A stretch of 64,000 nucleotides of DNA from Candidatus Accumulibacter sp. ACC003. Lineage in GTDB: Bacteria; Pseudomonadota; Gammaproteobacteria; Burkholderiales; Rhodocyclaceae. The notes under the pieces were generated by a model, which saw only the letters and a list, made by a program, of their open reading frames with translations, searched no databases and was not told where the DNA came from. The stretch covers positions 186,001 to 250,000 of the forward strand of contig NZ_CAJQTX010000002.1 of NCBI RefSeq assembly GCF_907163085.1. Direction: 5' to 3'. The translations under genes and the position numbers were made by a program. Positions within the stretch are counted from its first letter, which is position 1; the number at the start of each line of letters is the position of its first letter. This document shows, piece by piece, positions 56,607-64,000 of the stretch.

Positions 56607-57821
56607 ATGCAAAAGAAAATCATCGCGCTGGCAGTTGCCGGCCTGGCCTCGGGCGCTGCTCTGGCTCAGACCAACGTCACCATCTACGGCATTGCTGACG
56701 CCGCCTACGTCTACAGCTCAGGCGATCCCGGCAACACCCGCGGCGTCGCTGGTAGCCCTGGCGTTGGCATCAACGGCACCAACACCTTCAGCGGCATTCA
56801 GTCGGGAATGCTGAGCGGTTCGCGCCTCGGTTTCAAAGGCGAAGAAGCATTGGGCAACGGCCTGAAAGCCGTTTTCACGCTTGAGTACTCGCTGGCCATC
56901 GACAACAATACCGGCGTCGGCAGCACCGGCAACCTCAATGCCCGCCAGCAGTTCGTCGGCCTCTCCAGCGACAAACTCGGTACCGCCTCGCTCGGTCGTC
57001 AGTACGCCCCTGGCTACCAAGCGCAAATCAACAATGACGCCTTTGCCGGCGCCACCTTCTCGCCCGTTTCGCTTCTCAGCGCCCAGGCCGGCAACAGCAT
57101 CCAGGGCGGCAGCAACGCGCGCTGGAACAACGCCATCGCCTACACCTCGCCCAACTGGAGCGGCTTTACCGCCAAGGCAATCTACAGCTTCGGCGAAAAC
57201 AGCAGTGGTGGCTACAACAACACCGGCACCAGCGACAACGGCCAGTTCGGTATCGGCGGTAACTACGCCAATGGCGGCCTGAACATCGACCTGGTTTACC
57301 AGAGCCTGCAAAACGCTCAATCGACCTATAGCTACGCGTCGATTCCGGGCTACGCCTCGCTCAACCCATTGGGTGGTTCGAGCGGTGCATGGTCAGTCAT
57401 GGGCACGGGCGCCGACGTCAACAGCTACTATGTTGGCGGTTCGTATGACTTCAAGATGGTCAAGATCATGGGTTCGTGGCAACAACAGAACGACAAGAAC
57501 CTGGCCAATCTTGACAACAGCGTCTGGCAGGTCGGCGCCAACATCCCGGTCATGGCCGCCAGCAACATCATGCTCACCTACGCACAGCTTGATTGGGACA
57601 TGGGCAGCCGCGGTCTGTTTGGCACCGGAGGCCTGACCAACAAGAGCCAGAGCGCTGGCGTCGCCTGGACAACCGCACTGTCCAAGCGCACCACTGCGTA
57701 CGCCGGTTACGTCTGGATGGCCAACGACAAGAACAGCAGCGCCAACGCCGTTGTCTCCGGCATCGGTGCGGTCAACGAAGACAACAACACCTTCCTGGCC
57801 GGCCTGCGTCACTCGTTCTAA
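56607..57821 (+). CDS. Gram-negative trimeric porin
   Basis: 404 residues. Signal peptide MQKKIIALAVAGLASGAALAQ, then NVTIYGIADAAYVYSSGD and RLGFKGEEALGNGLKAVFTL, the Burkholderia/Neisseria-type porin (Porin_4) pattern, with alternating beta strands to a C-terminal Phe (LAGLRHSF) needed for outer-membrane assembly. It forms a general diffusion channel. An AGGAGA site precedes the ATG. It is followed by a strong terminator and a paralogue at 58184, so the two are separate transcripts. Confidence 0.95.
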   Translation: MQKKIIALAVAGLASGAALAQTNVTIYGIADAAYVYSSGDPGNTRGVAGSPGVGINGTNTFSGIQSGMLSGSRLGFKGEEALGNGLKAVFTLEYSLAIDNNTGVGSTGNLNARQQFVGLSSDKLGTASLGRQYAPGYQAQINNDAFAGATFSPVSLLSAQAGNSIQGGSNARWNNAIAYTSPNWSGFTAKAIYSFGENSSGGYNNTGTSDNGQFGIGGNYANGGLNIDLVYQSLQNAQSTYSYASIPGYASLNPLGGSSGAWSVMGTGADVNSYYVGGSYDFKMVKIMGSWQQQNDKNLANLDNSVWQVGANIPVMAASNIMLTYAQLDWDMGSRGLFGTGGLTNKSQSAGVAWTTALSKRTTAYAGYVWMANDKNSSANAVVSGIGAVNEDNNTFLAGLRHSF

Positions 57822-57845
57822 TCTGACGACGGTCAGCTGCTTCAG

Positions 57846-57875
57846 AAAACGGGCGCTTCGGCGCCCGTTTTTTTT
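57846..57875 (+). terminator. Rho-independent terminator of porin 1
   Basis: AAAACGGGCGC-TTCG-GCGCCCGTTTT with a UUCG tetraloop and an eight-base T-run. This is the clearest intrinsic terminator in the window. Confidence 0.95.
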
Positions 57876-57996
57876 GGCTCATTGCCGCCCACCCCGCGCG
57901 ATGCGCGCCATTCCCTGACAGCGACCTTTGCACGCGCGGCTCTACAAACACCTTGTCGCGAGCCCCAGCGTTGCACAGCACACCTGTGCGACTGTG

Positions 57997-58010
57997 GCAA
58001 AAACCCAACA
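57997..58010. promoter_or_regulatory. Shared porin-upstream block, copy 2
   Basis: GCAAAAACCCAACA, identical to the block before porin 1, lies 174 bp before the second porin ATG and is again followed by ACAAGC. The remaining part of the 362-bp gap (57822-58183) holds the porin 1 terminator and no gene. Confidence 0.5.
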
Positions 58011-58183
58011 ATCCCGACGATTGACAAGCGAATAGCGCTCGCCAAGCTTGCCCACCCCCTGGCTGGCTGGCAAACTTCACTCAACAACTTCGCAGCAGGG
58101 CTTCGCTTCACCGAGGCCACTTCGCCGAAGCAGATTTGACCCGATTTTTGACCTAACGACTGTACGACCCACAGGAGATCACC

Positions 58184-59365
58184 ATGCAAAAGAAACTCAT
58201 CGCACTGGCCGTTGCCAGCCTGGCGTCGGGCACCGCGCTTGCCCAGAGCAACGTCACCATCTACGGCGTCGTCGATGCCGGTTATGTCTACAGCTCGGGC
58301 AGCGCCAGCAAGGCGCAGGGCGGCGGCACCAACACCTTCAGCGGTATCGCCTCGGGAATCGCCGCTGGCAACCGTCTCGGCTTCAAGGGCGAAGAAGCCC
58401 TCGGTAACGGCCTGAAAGCGGTTTTCACGCTTGAATACGGGCTGGACATCGATACCAACAACGGTATCGGTACCGGTGGCCTCAACGCCCGCCAGCAGTT
58501 CGTTGGCCTCGCCAGCGACAAGCTCGGCACCGTCGCGCTCGGTCGCCAGTACGCCCCAGGTTTCAACGCCGCAGCACGCAACGACGCTCTCGACGCGACC
58601 GACATGGCGATTCAATCCAGCCTGAGCTACCTGTCGGGAATGACCATCACGCCGAACAGCCCGGCTCGCTTCAATAACTCCGTCACCTACACCAGCAACA
58701 ACTACTCGGGCCTCACCGTCAGCGCCATCTACGGCTTCGGCGAGAGCAACCTGGGCGGCTACAACAACACCAGCGTCTACGACAACGGCAAAGCGGGCAT
58801 CGGCGTCAACTACGCCAACGGCCCGATCAACTTCGACGCCGTCTACCAGTCACGCACCAACGTTGTCCTCCCCAACGCTAACCCACCGCCATACAAGGCG
58901 TCGGGTAGCGACAAGAGCATCAACGAATGGTACCTCGGTGGCTCCTACGACTTCAAGGTCGTGAAAGCCTTTGCCAGCTACCAGGCCCTCGACAACAACA
59001 CCGGTTTCAAGGCCAACAATGGTAACCAGCTTGAAGACAGCAAACTGTGGACGCTTGGCGTGTCCGCACCCGTAGGCCCAGGCACTCTCGCCCTGAGCTA
59101 CGGCAAGCTGTCGCTCGACCGCAAGAATGCGCCTGACGGCGACAGCTGGGGCGCCGGAACGAATTACACCTACCCGCTCTCGAAGCGCACCGCGGTGTAC
59201 GCTGGGTACAGCTACTTCAACAACGACAAGTATTCCATTCCCGGGCAGGCGATCATTGTTCCCATTGCCTCGTATGCAAACAACGGCACCCTTGAAAACA
59301 GTGGCATTGGTGCCGCAGGCCAGAGCAACTACGTGATCGGCGCCGGCCTGATGCACAGTTTCTGA
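58184..59365 (+). CDS. Gram-negative trimeric porin (paralogue)
   Basis: 393 residues. Signal peptide MQKKLIALAVASLASGTALAQ and the opening NVTIYGVVDAGYVYSSG are nearly the same as in the first porin; the strands diverge in the loops (for example TNVVLPNANPPPYKASGSDK), and the end is GAGLMHSF with C-terminal Phe. The pair arose by tandem duplication, and loop differences suggest different pore or surface properties. An AGGAGA site precedes the ATG and a terminator follows. Confidence 0.95.
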   Translation: MQKKLIALAVASLASGTALAQSNVTIYGVVDAGYVYSSGSASKAQGGGTNTFSGIASGIAAGNRLGFKGEEALGNGLKAVFTLEYGLDIDTNNGIGTGGLNARQQFVGLASDKLGTVALGRQYAPGFNAAARNDALDATDMAIQSSLSYLSGMTITPNSPARFNNSVTYTSNNYSGLTVSAIYGFGESNLGGYNNTSVYDNGKAGIGVNYANGPINFDAVYQSRTNVVLPNANPPPYKASGSDKSINEWYLGGSYDFKVVKAFASYQALDNNTGFKANNGNQLEDSKLWTLGVSAPVGPGTLALSYGKLSLDRKNAPDGDSWGAGTNYTYPLSKRTAVYAGYSYFNNDKYSIPGQAIIVPIASYANNGTLENSGIGAAGQSNYVIGAGLMHSF

Positions 59366-59389
59366 TATCGCGTTCCCCAGGGCAAGAGG

Positions 59390-59416
59390 AACGGGCGCGT
59401 CGCGCCCGTTTTTTCT
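59390..59416 (+). terminator. Rho-independent terminator of porin 2
   Basis: AACGGGCGC-GTC-GCGCCCGTT followed by a six-base T-run. Nearly the same stem as the porin 1 terminator. Confidence 0.93.
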
Positions 59417-59545
59417 TCCCGTCGGCGCCTGCCTCCGCAGCACAAAGTCACCTCTCGGCAACCGCCGCTCTTGCGCCAGGCCAGCAGACTCTGTAAGATG
59501 CTCGCCTTTCGACCTACCTGCAGCTTTTCATAGGAACAAACATCA

Positions 59546-59812
59546 ATGGCCAATAGCGCACAAGCTCGCAAGCGAGCTCGCCAAGGCGTCAAGCAACGCA
59601 TCCACAACGCCGGCCTGCGCTCCACGCTGCGCACCGCCGTCAAGCGCGTGCAAAAAGCGATTATCGCCGGCGACAAAGCTGCGGCTCAGAGCATTTTCCA
59701 GGAGTCCGTCGCGGTGATCGACCGTATCGCCGACAAGAAGATCATCCACAAGAACAAGGCCGCTCGCCAGAAGAGCCGCCTCTCGGCGCAGATCAAAGTT
59801 CTCGCCGCCTAG
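59546..59812 (+). CDS. rpsT: 30S ribosomal protein S20
   Basis: 88 residues, highly basic: [20 protein letters not shown], the central [20 protein letters not shown] and the C-terminal [21 protein letters not shown]20 binds 16S rRNA early in small-subunit assembly. It is monocistronic with its own terminator directly after. Confidence 0.98.
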   Translation: MANSAQARKRARQGVKQRIHNAGLRSTLRTAVKRVQKAIIAGDKAAAQSIFQESVAVIDRIADKKIIHKNKAARQKSRLSAQIKVLAA

Positions 59813-59850
59813 ACCGGCCCGTAAGATCGGCCTCTGGTCCGATAGCTGCA

Positions 59851-59876
59851 ACGGCGCTTTGAGGCGCCGTTTTTTT
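59851..59876 (+). terminator. Rho-independent terminator of rpsT
   Basis: ACGGCGC-TTTGAG-GCGCCGT followed by TTTTTT, 38 bp past the rpsT stop. Confidence 0.92.
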
Positions 59877-60055
59877 GCCCGTTGTCATGAGCTTCCGAAG
59901 CGCCGCCGTCCAGCAGACGATGGCCGCCCTGGCCAGGGCGGCTGCTTGCGGCACGACAATCCAGCGCGACCCGCTGCGGATATACAAGGGTATAATTTCT
60001 CGCTGAAACTGGATTGCCGGATCGTGCTGATAGTACTTTGCTGATGAGGAACGAT

Positions 60056-60724
60056 ATGCCCGTGGTGACGATGGATATGGAACAAGCGCGCTTCAACATG
60101 ATCGAGCAGCAGATCCGCCCCTGGCAGGTTCTCGATCCCGAGGTGCTCAGGCTTCTTGGCACGGTCAGGCGCGAAGACTTTGTGCCGGCCGCACACCGTG
60201 CGCTGGCGTTCGCCGACATCGAACTACCGATTGGCAACGGTCAGACGATGCTGCAACCGAAGGTCGAGGCGCGTATCTTCCAGGAACTGGCGATCAAGAA
60301 TACCGATATCGTCCTTGAAGTCGGTGCCGGTAGCGGCTTCATGGCAGCGCTTCTGGCGGCGAAGGCCGAATTTGTCTATAGCGTCGAGATCGATCCGCTA
60401 CTCGCCGAAAACGCCAGACGAAACCTGCAGCAGGCAGACGTTGCCAACGTCGCCGTCGAAACCGGCGACGCATCCGCGGGCTGGCCCAGTCAGGGTCCCT
60501 TCGACGTCATCGTCCTCTCGGGCTCATTGCCCGAATTGCCCGAGCAAATCCTGCAGCAATTGAAGGTCGGCGGACGACTTGCGGCCTTCGTCGGCGAAGC
60601 ACCGGTGATGTACGCCCGCATCGTCACCCGCACCGGCGAGAAGGCGTTCAATTCGATCAATGTTTTCGAAACGCTCATCGCGCCACTCCGCTCTGCCCAG
60701 CAACACCAGCGTTTCGTCTTCTGA
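60056..60724 (+). CDS. Protein-L-isoaspartate O-methyltransferase family protein
   Basis: 222 residues from ATG 60056, with GAGGAA seven bases ahead. The SAM site DIVLEVGAGSGFMAALLA near residue 84, IGNGQTMLQPKVEARIFQEL near 62 and VGGRLAAFVGEAPVM near 179 are of the PCMT type. The family repairs isoaspartate in proteins, but this short betaproteobacterial branch lacks the longer C-terminal part and may have another substrate. A TATAAT box at 59991-59996 is a likely -10 site. Rhodanese and tolC genes follow. Confidence 0.88.
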   Translation: MPVVTMDMEQARFNMIEQQIRPWQVLDPEVLRLLGTVRREDFVPAAHRALAFADIELPIGNGQTMLQPKVEARIFQELAIKNTDIVLEVGAGSGFMAALLAAKAEFVYSVEIDPLLAENARRNLQQADVANVAVETGDASAGWPSQGPFDVIVLSGSLPELPEQILQQLKVGGRLAAFVGEAPVMYARIVTRTGEKAFNSINVFETLIAPLRSAQQHQRFVF

Positions 60725-60739
60725 CCGCAGGTCGACGCC

Positions 60740-61093
60740 ATGCACCAGCTCTCGGCAATCGAGTTGGCACAGTGGCTGACGGCCAGCGCGCGCTCGCCGG
60801 ACACCCCCGAAGACGCGTCGCCGCGGCGACCGCTCCTGCTTGACGTACGAGAACCCTGGGAATACGAGCTATGCCACCTCGCCGACTCGCTGCTGCTGCC
60901 CATGCAGACGCTGCCGGCGCGAGTCCATGATCTCGATCCTGAAGCCGATATCGTGGTGATCTGCCATCACGGCGTACGCAGCCAACAAGTCGCCGGTTTT
61001 CTCGAACGCCAGGGCTTCGCGGCTATCTACAATCTCGCAGGGGGTGTCGACGCCTGGGCGTGCGACGTTGATCCAGCGATGCGCAAATATTGA
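60740..61093 (+). CDS. Rhodanese-like domain protein
   Basis: 117 residues, one soluble rhodanese domain: LLLDVREPWEYELCHLADSL near residue 32 and the catalytic cysteine loop VICHHGVRSQQVAGFLERQG near 73, then NLAGGVDAWACDVDP. It may carry sulfur as a persulfide. It is cotranscribed with the isoaspartyl methyltransferase and tolC genes, 15 bp away on each side, an order common in betaproteobacteria. Confidence 0.92.
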   Translation: MHQLSAIELAQWLTASARSPDTPEDASPRRPLLLDVREPWEYELCHLADSLLLPMQTLPARVHDLDPEADIVVICHHGVRSQQVAGFLERQGFAAIYNLAGGVDAWACDVDPAMRKY

Positions 61094-61108
61094 AAGTGAG
61101 CTAGAGCC

Positions 61109-62452
61109 ATGCCTGTGAAATTCGCTACTCGACGATTTGCTCTCGTGCTGGCCACCGCGTTCTCGGCACTGCCCGCGTCCGCCGCCGACCTGCTGCACGT
61201 CTATCGCGACGCGCTGGTCTACGACGCGCAATACGCCGCCGCGCGGGCGACCGCCGAAGCAGGACGCGAAAAACAGCCGCAGGCGCTCGCCGGCTTGCTG
61301 CCAACCGTCGGACTGTCGGGCAACAGCTTCTGGAACAACACCGACTACAAGGTCAGAGTCGATACGCTCAAAGACTCGTACAGCAACAAGTACAACAGCA
61401 ATAGCTACGGCGTTAACCTCACTCAACCCCTGTTTCGCTGGCAGAATTTCGTCCAGTACGACCAGTCGAAGCTGCTCGTGATGCAGACCGAGGCGAACCT
61501 GGCGCAGGCCGGGCAGGACCTGATAGTTCGCGTCGCGCAGGCTTACTTTGACGTACTTTTCGGGATCGAAAACCTGCGCGCCGTGCAGGCCAACAAGGCA
61601 TCAATCGCGCAACAACTCGCGCAAGCCAAGAAGAACTTCGAGGTCGGCGTGTCGACCATTACCGACACCTACGAATCACAGTCGCGCTTCGACCTGGCGA
61701 CAGCGCAGGAAATCGCCGCCGAGAACGAGCTTGAAGTGAAACGTTACGCGCTGCGCGTGCTGATCGGCAAGGACCCGGGCGAACTGAACCGTCTGAAGCC
61801 GAAGGCGGTCATGGAGCCCCCGCAACCGGCAAATATGGAGCAGTGGGTCGATGCCGCCGAACGCGACAGTTTTGTCGTGCAGGCCCAGCAAGCCGCCACC
61901 GAGGCGGCCGCCAAGGCCATCGAGATCAACAAGGCGGGTCATTACCCGACGGTCGACCTGGTTGCCAACTACAACCAGAACAACGGCCCTGGCCAGTTCG
62001 GCGTCGGCTCGATCGACAACACGACGAACCAGATCGGCGTGCAGCTCAACATCCCTATTTTTCAGGGCGGCGCCGTCAACTCGAAGACTCGCGAAGCCGT
62101 AGCCAAACGTGACGCCGAACAGGCGGCGCTGGACAACGCCAAGCGCAGCTCGGCGCTCGGCGCGCGCCAGTCGTACCTCGGCGTGGTTAACGGCCTGGCT
62201 GGCGTGCGCGCGCTGGAAGCGGCGCTGGTGTCTGGCCTCAGCTCACTGGAATCGAACCGGCTCGGTTACGAAGTCGGCGTGCGCATCAACATCGACGTCC
62301 TCAACGCCGAAAACCAGGTCTACGTGACCCGGCGAGACCTCGCCAAGACGCGTTTCGATACGCTGCTCGCGCAGCTCAAGCTGAAGGCGGCTGTCGGCGC
62401 GCTCGGCGAAGCCGACCTGGAGCGGATCAACACGCTTTTCGAGGCGCCATGA
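61109..62452 (+). CDS. tolC: TolC family outer-membrane channel
   Basis: 447 residues. Signal peptide FALVLATAFSALPASAADLL, then two internally related halves, each with an outer-membrane barrel part and long helices (DALVYDAQYAAARATAEAGR and SLGARQSYLGVVNGLAGVRA). The NLTQPLFRWQNF and LNIPIFQGGAVNSKTRE motifs are typical of TolC. It forms the exit duct for type I secretion and efflux pumps; no pump genes are adjacent. Its 3' end overlaps waaA by 26 bases. Confidence 0.94.
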   Translation: MPVKFATRRFALVLATAFSALPASAADLLHVYRDALVYDAQYAAARATAEAGREKQPQALAGLLPTVGLSGNSFWNNTDYKVRVDTLKDSYSNKYNSNSYGVNLTQPLFRWQNFVQYDQSKLLVMQTEANLAQAGQDLIVRVAQAYFDVLFGIENLRAVQANKASIAQQLAQAKKNFEVGVSTITDTYESQSRFDLATAQEIAAENELEVKRYALRVLIGKDPGELNRLKPKAVMEPPQPANMEQWVDAAERDSFVVQAQQAATEAAAKAIEINKAGHYPTVDLVANYNQNNGPGQFGVGSIDNTTNQIGVQLNIPIFQGGAVNSKTREAVAKRDAEQAALDNAKRSSALGARQSYLGVVNGLAGVRALEAALVSGLSSLESNRLGYEVGVRINIDVLNAENQVYVTRRDLAKTRFDTLLAQLKLKAAVGALGEADLERINTLFEAP

Positions 62453-63701
62453 TCGACGCGATCAACGCCAGCGTGCGCGCCGTCGCGCCGCGGTGCGCCT
62501 GACTGAAATGCGTCGCCGCGTCGCGCATCGCCAGCAGTCGTCGCGGCTCCCTGAGTAGTTCGCCGACCACTGCCGCGGCCTCGGCGGCGTCGGCTACCCG
62601 CTGCGCTGCGCCGCACGTGATGGCGTCTTCGCTGGCTTGCGCAAAGTTGAAAGTGTGCGGTCCGAGCAGAACCGGGCAGCCGCAGGCCGCCGCCTCTATC
62701 AGGTTCTGGCCACCGAAGGGCAGCAGCGTGCCGCCGATCAGCGCCACATTCGCCAGCGCATAGTACGCGGCCATTTCGCCCATGCTGTCGCCCAGCCAGA
62801 CCTGCGTCTCGGCGCTCGGCAGCACACCCGAACTTCTTCGGCAAAAAGCCAGCCGACGCCCGGCGACAAGCCCGGCAAGCTCGGCAAATCGTTGCGGGTG
62901 CCGCGGCACCACGAGCAACAACAAGTCCGGGATGCGCAGCGCCGCGAAAGCCTCGAGGACCAGCGCTTCCTCTCCTTCACGGCTGCTGGCCAGCAGCCAC
63001 ACCGGACGCTGACCGAGCGCCAGCCGCCAGCTGGCACCCAACTGCAGCATGTCGGCCGCTGGCACGACATCGAACTTCAGGTTCCCGCAGACCACCGGCT
63101 GGTGTGCGCCGAGCTGCTGCAAGCGCTCGGCGTCGCCAGCGGTCTGTGCAGCAAGCGCGCTCAGCGACGCCAGTGCCGGCTGCATCAGACTCGCCAGGCG
63201 CGCGTAGCCACGCTGCGAACGGACCGACAACCGGGCGTTTATCAGCAGCAGCGGCAAGCGACGTCGCCTGGCCGCGTCGATCAGGTTGGGCCATAGCTCG
63301 GTTTCCATCAGTAGCCCGAGCTGCGGCTGGAAGTGCTCGAGGAAGCGCGCGCAGGCGGCCGGCAGATCGTAGGGCAGGTAGACCTGCGTCAGCCGCTCCG
63401 GAAACCTCGCCAGCAGCGCCTGCGCACTGGCTCGGCCGGTCGGCGTCATCTGCGTCAACAGCAGGCCGTGCGCCGGGTAGGCGTGCAGCAGAGCGTCAAT
63501 CAGCGGCTCGGCGGCGCGGGTCTCGCCGACCGAGACAGCGTGCAGCCAGATCAGCGGGCGCGCTGGACGCTGGCGGTAGAACCCGTGCCGCTCACCCAGA
63601 TGCTGCAGATACTCGGGCTGCCGGCGAGCCCGCCAGAGCAGCCGTAGCCAAACCAGCGGCATCGCCAGGTAGAAGAGCAGCGAATAGAGCAGGCGAGCCA
63701 T
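62427..63701 (-). CDS. waaA: 3-deoxy-D-manno-octulosonic acid (Kdo) transferase
   Basis: 424 residues. N-terminal membrane anchor (LYSLLFYLAMPLVWLRLLW), then PLIWLHAVSVGETRAAEPLI near residue 49, GLLMETELWPNLIDAARRR near 128 and the C-terminal GGTLLPFGGQNLIEAAACGC near 315. It adds Kdo to lipid A precursor at the inner membrane. The start overlaps the stop of the heptosyltransferase gene, so lipopolysaccharide core genes form an operon entering from the right edge. Confidence 0.96.
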   Translation of the reverse strand: MARLLYSLLFYLAMPLVWLRLLWRARRQPEYLQHLGERHGFYRQRPARPLIWLHAVSVGETRAAEPLIDALLHAYPAHGLLLTQMTPTGRASAQALLARFPERLTQVYLPYDLPAACARFLEHFQPQLGLLMETELWPNLIDAARRRRLPLLLINARLSVRSQRGYARLASLMQPALASLSALAAQTAGDAERLQQLGAHQPVVCGNLKFDVVPAADMLQLGASWRLALGQRPVWLLASSREGEEALVLEAFAALRIPDLLLLVVPRHPQRFAELAGLVAGRRLAFCRRSSGVLPSAETQVWLGDSMGEMAAYYALANVALIGGTLLPFGGQNLIEAAACGCPVLLGPHTFNFAQASEDAITCGAAQRVADAAEAAAVVGELLREPRRLLAMRDAATHFSQAHRGATARTLALIASIMAPRKAC

Positions 63702-64000
63702 CAGCGCAGAGCCTGCGCGGCGACCGCCAGCACCTCCTCGACCGACGGAGGCGCGCCGCTGCAGCCGAGATTGCGCGCAAAACCAGTCCCGCAGACGCCG
63801 GTCAGCGACGGCTCGGTGGCCACGTACAGGGCGACGACCGGCACCCGCAAGGCTGCCGCCAGGTGCACCAGACCGGTATCGACACCGATCGTCAGACTGG
63901 CACGCGCCAGCAGCGCTGCCAACTGCCGCAAATTCAGCGGCGGCGGCACGACGGCGCGCGCCAGCGTCGCCGCGATTCGCTCGGCGCGCTGGCGCTCAGA
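63701..64000 (-). CDS. waaC: Lipopolysaccharide heptosyltransferase I, 5' end cut by window
   Basis: The last 99 codons of a gene whose start lies beyond the right edge. The motif LTIGVDTGLVHLAAALRVPV with VALYVATEPSLTGVCG is the nucleotide-heptose-binding end of family 9 glycosyltransferases, and adjacency to waaA favours WaaC over WaaF. The stop overlaps the waaA ATG. The frame stays open to base 64000. Confidence 0.85.
   Translation of the reverse strand, partial: SERQRAERIAATLARAVVPPPLNLRQLAALLARASLTIGVDTGLVHLAAALRVPVVALYVATEPSLTGVCGTGFARNLGCSGAPPSVEEVLAVAAQALR

Overview
The window is about 64 kb of GC-rich, gene-dense chromosomal DNA. The gene set and gene order are those of a Gram-negative betaproteobacterium. 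They include yibN-like rhodanese/grxC/secB/gpsA, rpe-gph-trpEGDC, glyA-nrdR-ribD, thiS-thiG-trmB, pcm-rhodanese-tolC facing waaA-waaC, and two Burkholderia-type porins. A Rhodocyclales organism related to Candidatus Accumulibacter is my best guess, but this is inference only. I saw no rRNA, tRNA, CRISPR array, phage or intact insertion sequence. Both window edges cut a gene: yicC on the left and a waaC-like heptosyltransferase on the right.

Layout. 1-8.9 kb: yicC (minus), then a tightly coupled plus-strand run of Ser/Thr kinase, PP2C phosphatase, rph, rdgB and hemW. A frameshifted ankyrin gene, a TonB-type protein and the thiS-thiG-trmB operon follow. 8.9-17.5 kb: SNF2 helicase, carbamoyltransferase, YajQ, a membrane O-acyltransferase and ppnP. 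17.7-21.1 kb: argG, argF and argD. 21.2-22.1 kb: a gene-poor stretch with a dispersed-repeat-like element and a striking 42-bp tandem array whose two strands both encode heptad repeats. 22.2-29.8 kb: DUF2501 and zinc-ribbon proteins, then a probable surface-glycan island (PIG-L deacetylase, Mig-14-like protein, three glycosyltransferases). 30-34.7 kb: Old Yellow Enzyme, then an ArsR-rhodanese-grxC-secB-SH3-gpsA run read leftward. 34.9-39.1 kb: envC, ctpA, an unknown gene and moeB. 39.1-44.4 kb: ribD, nrdR, glyA, a CDF metal exporter, a degraded SMP-30 relic and a CBS-domain protein. 44.7-49.8 kb: secA, argJ, a methyltransferase and apaG. 49.9-56.2 kb: rpe, gph, a probable trp leader peptide with attenuator-like hairpins, and trpE, trpG, trpD, a Uma2 gene and trpC. 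56.6-59.4 kb: two tandem porins with strong terminators. 59.5-64 kb: rpsT, pcm-like gene, rhodanese, tolC, waaA and waaC.

How the genes work together. Most are housekeeping genes for arginine and tryptophan synthesis, thiamine, riboflavin and heme, protein export, envelope synthesis and division, and nucleotide quality control. The less ordinary parts are the heptad-repeat array, an ArsR regulator whose cysteine spacing matches persulfide sensors and which heads a rhodanese/glutaredoxin operon, a trp attenuator candidate, a Uma2 nuclease-fold gene inside the trp operon, and a shared sequence block upstream of both porins. Start sites were chosen by reading domain starts and ribosome-binding sites by eye. 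No database search was possible.
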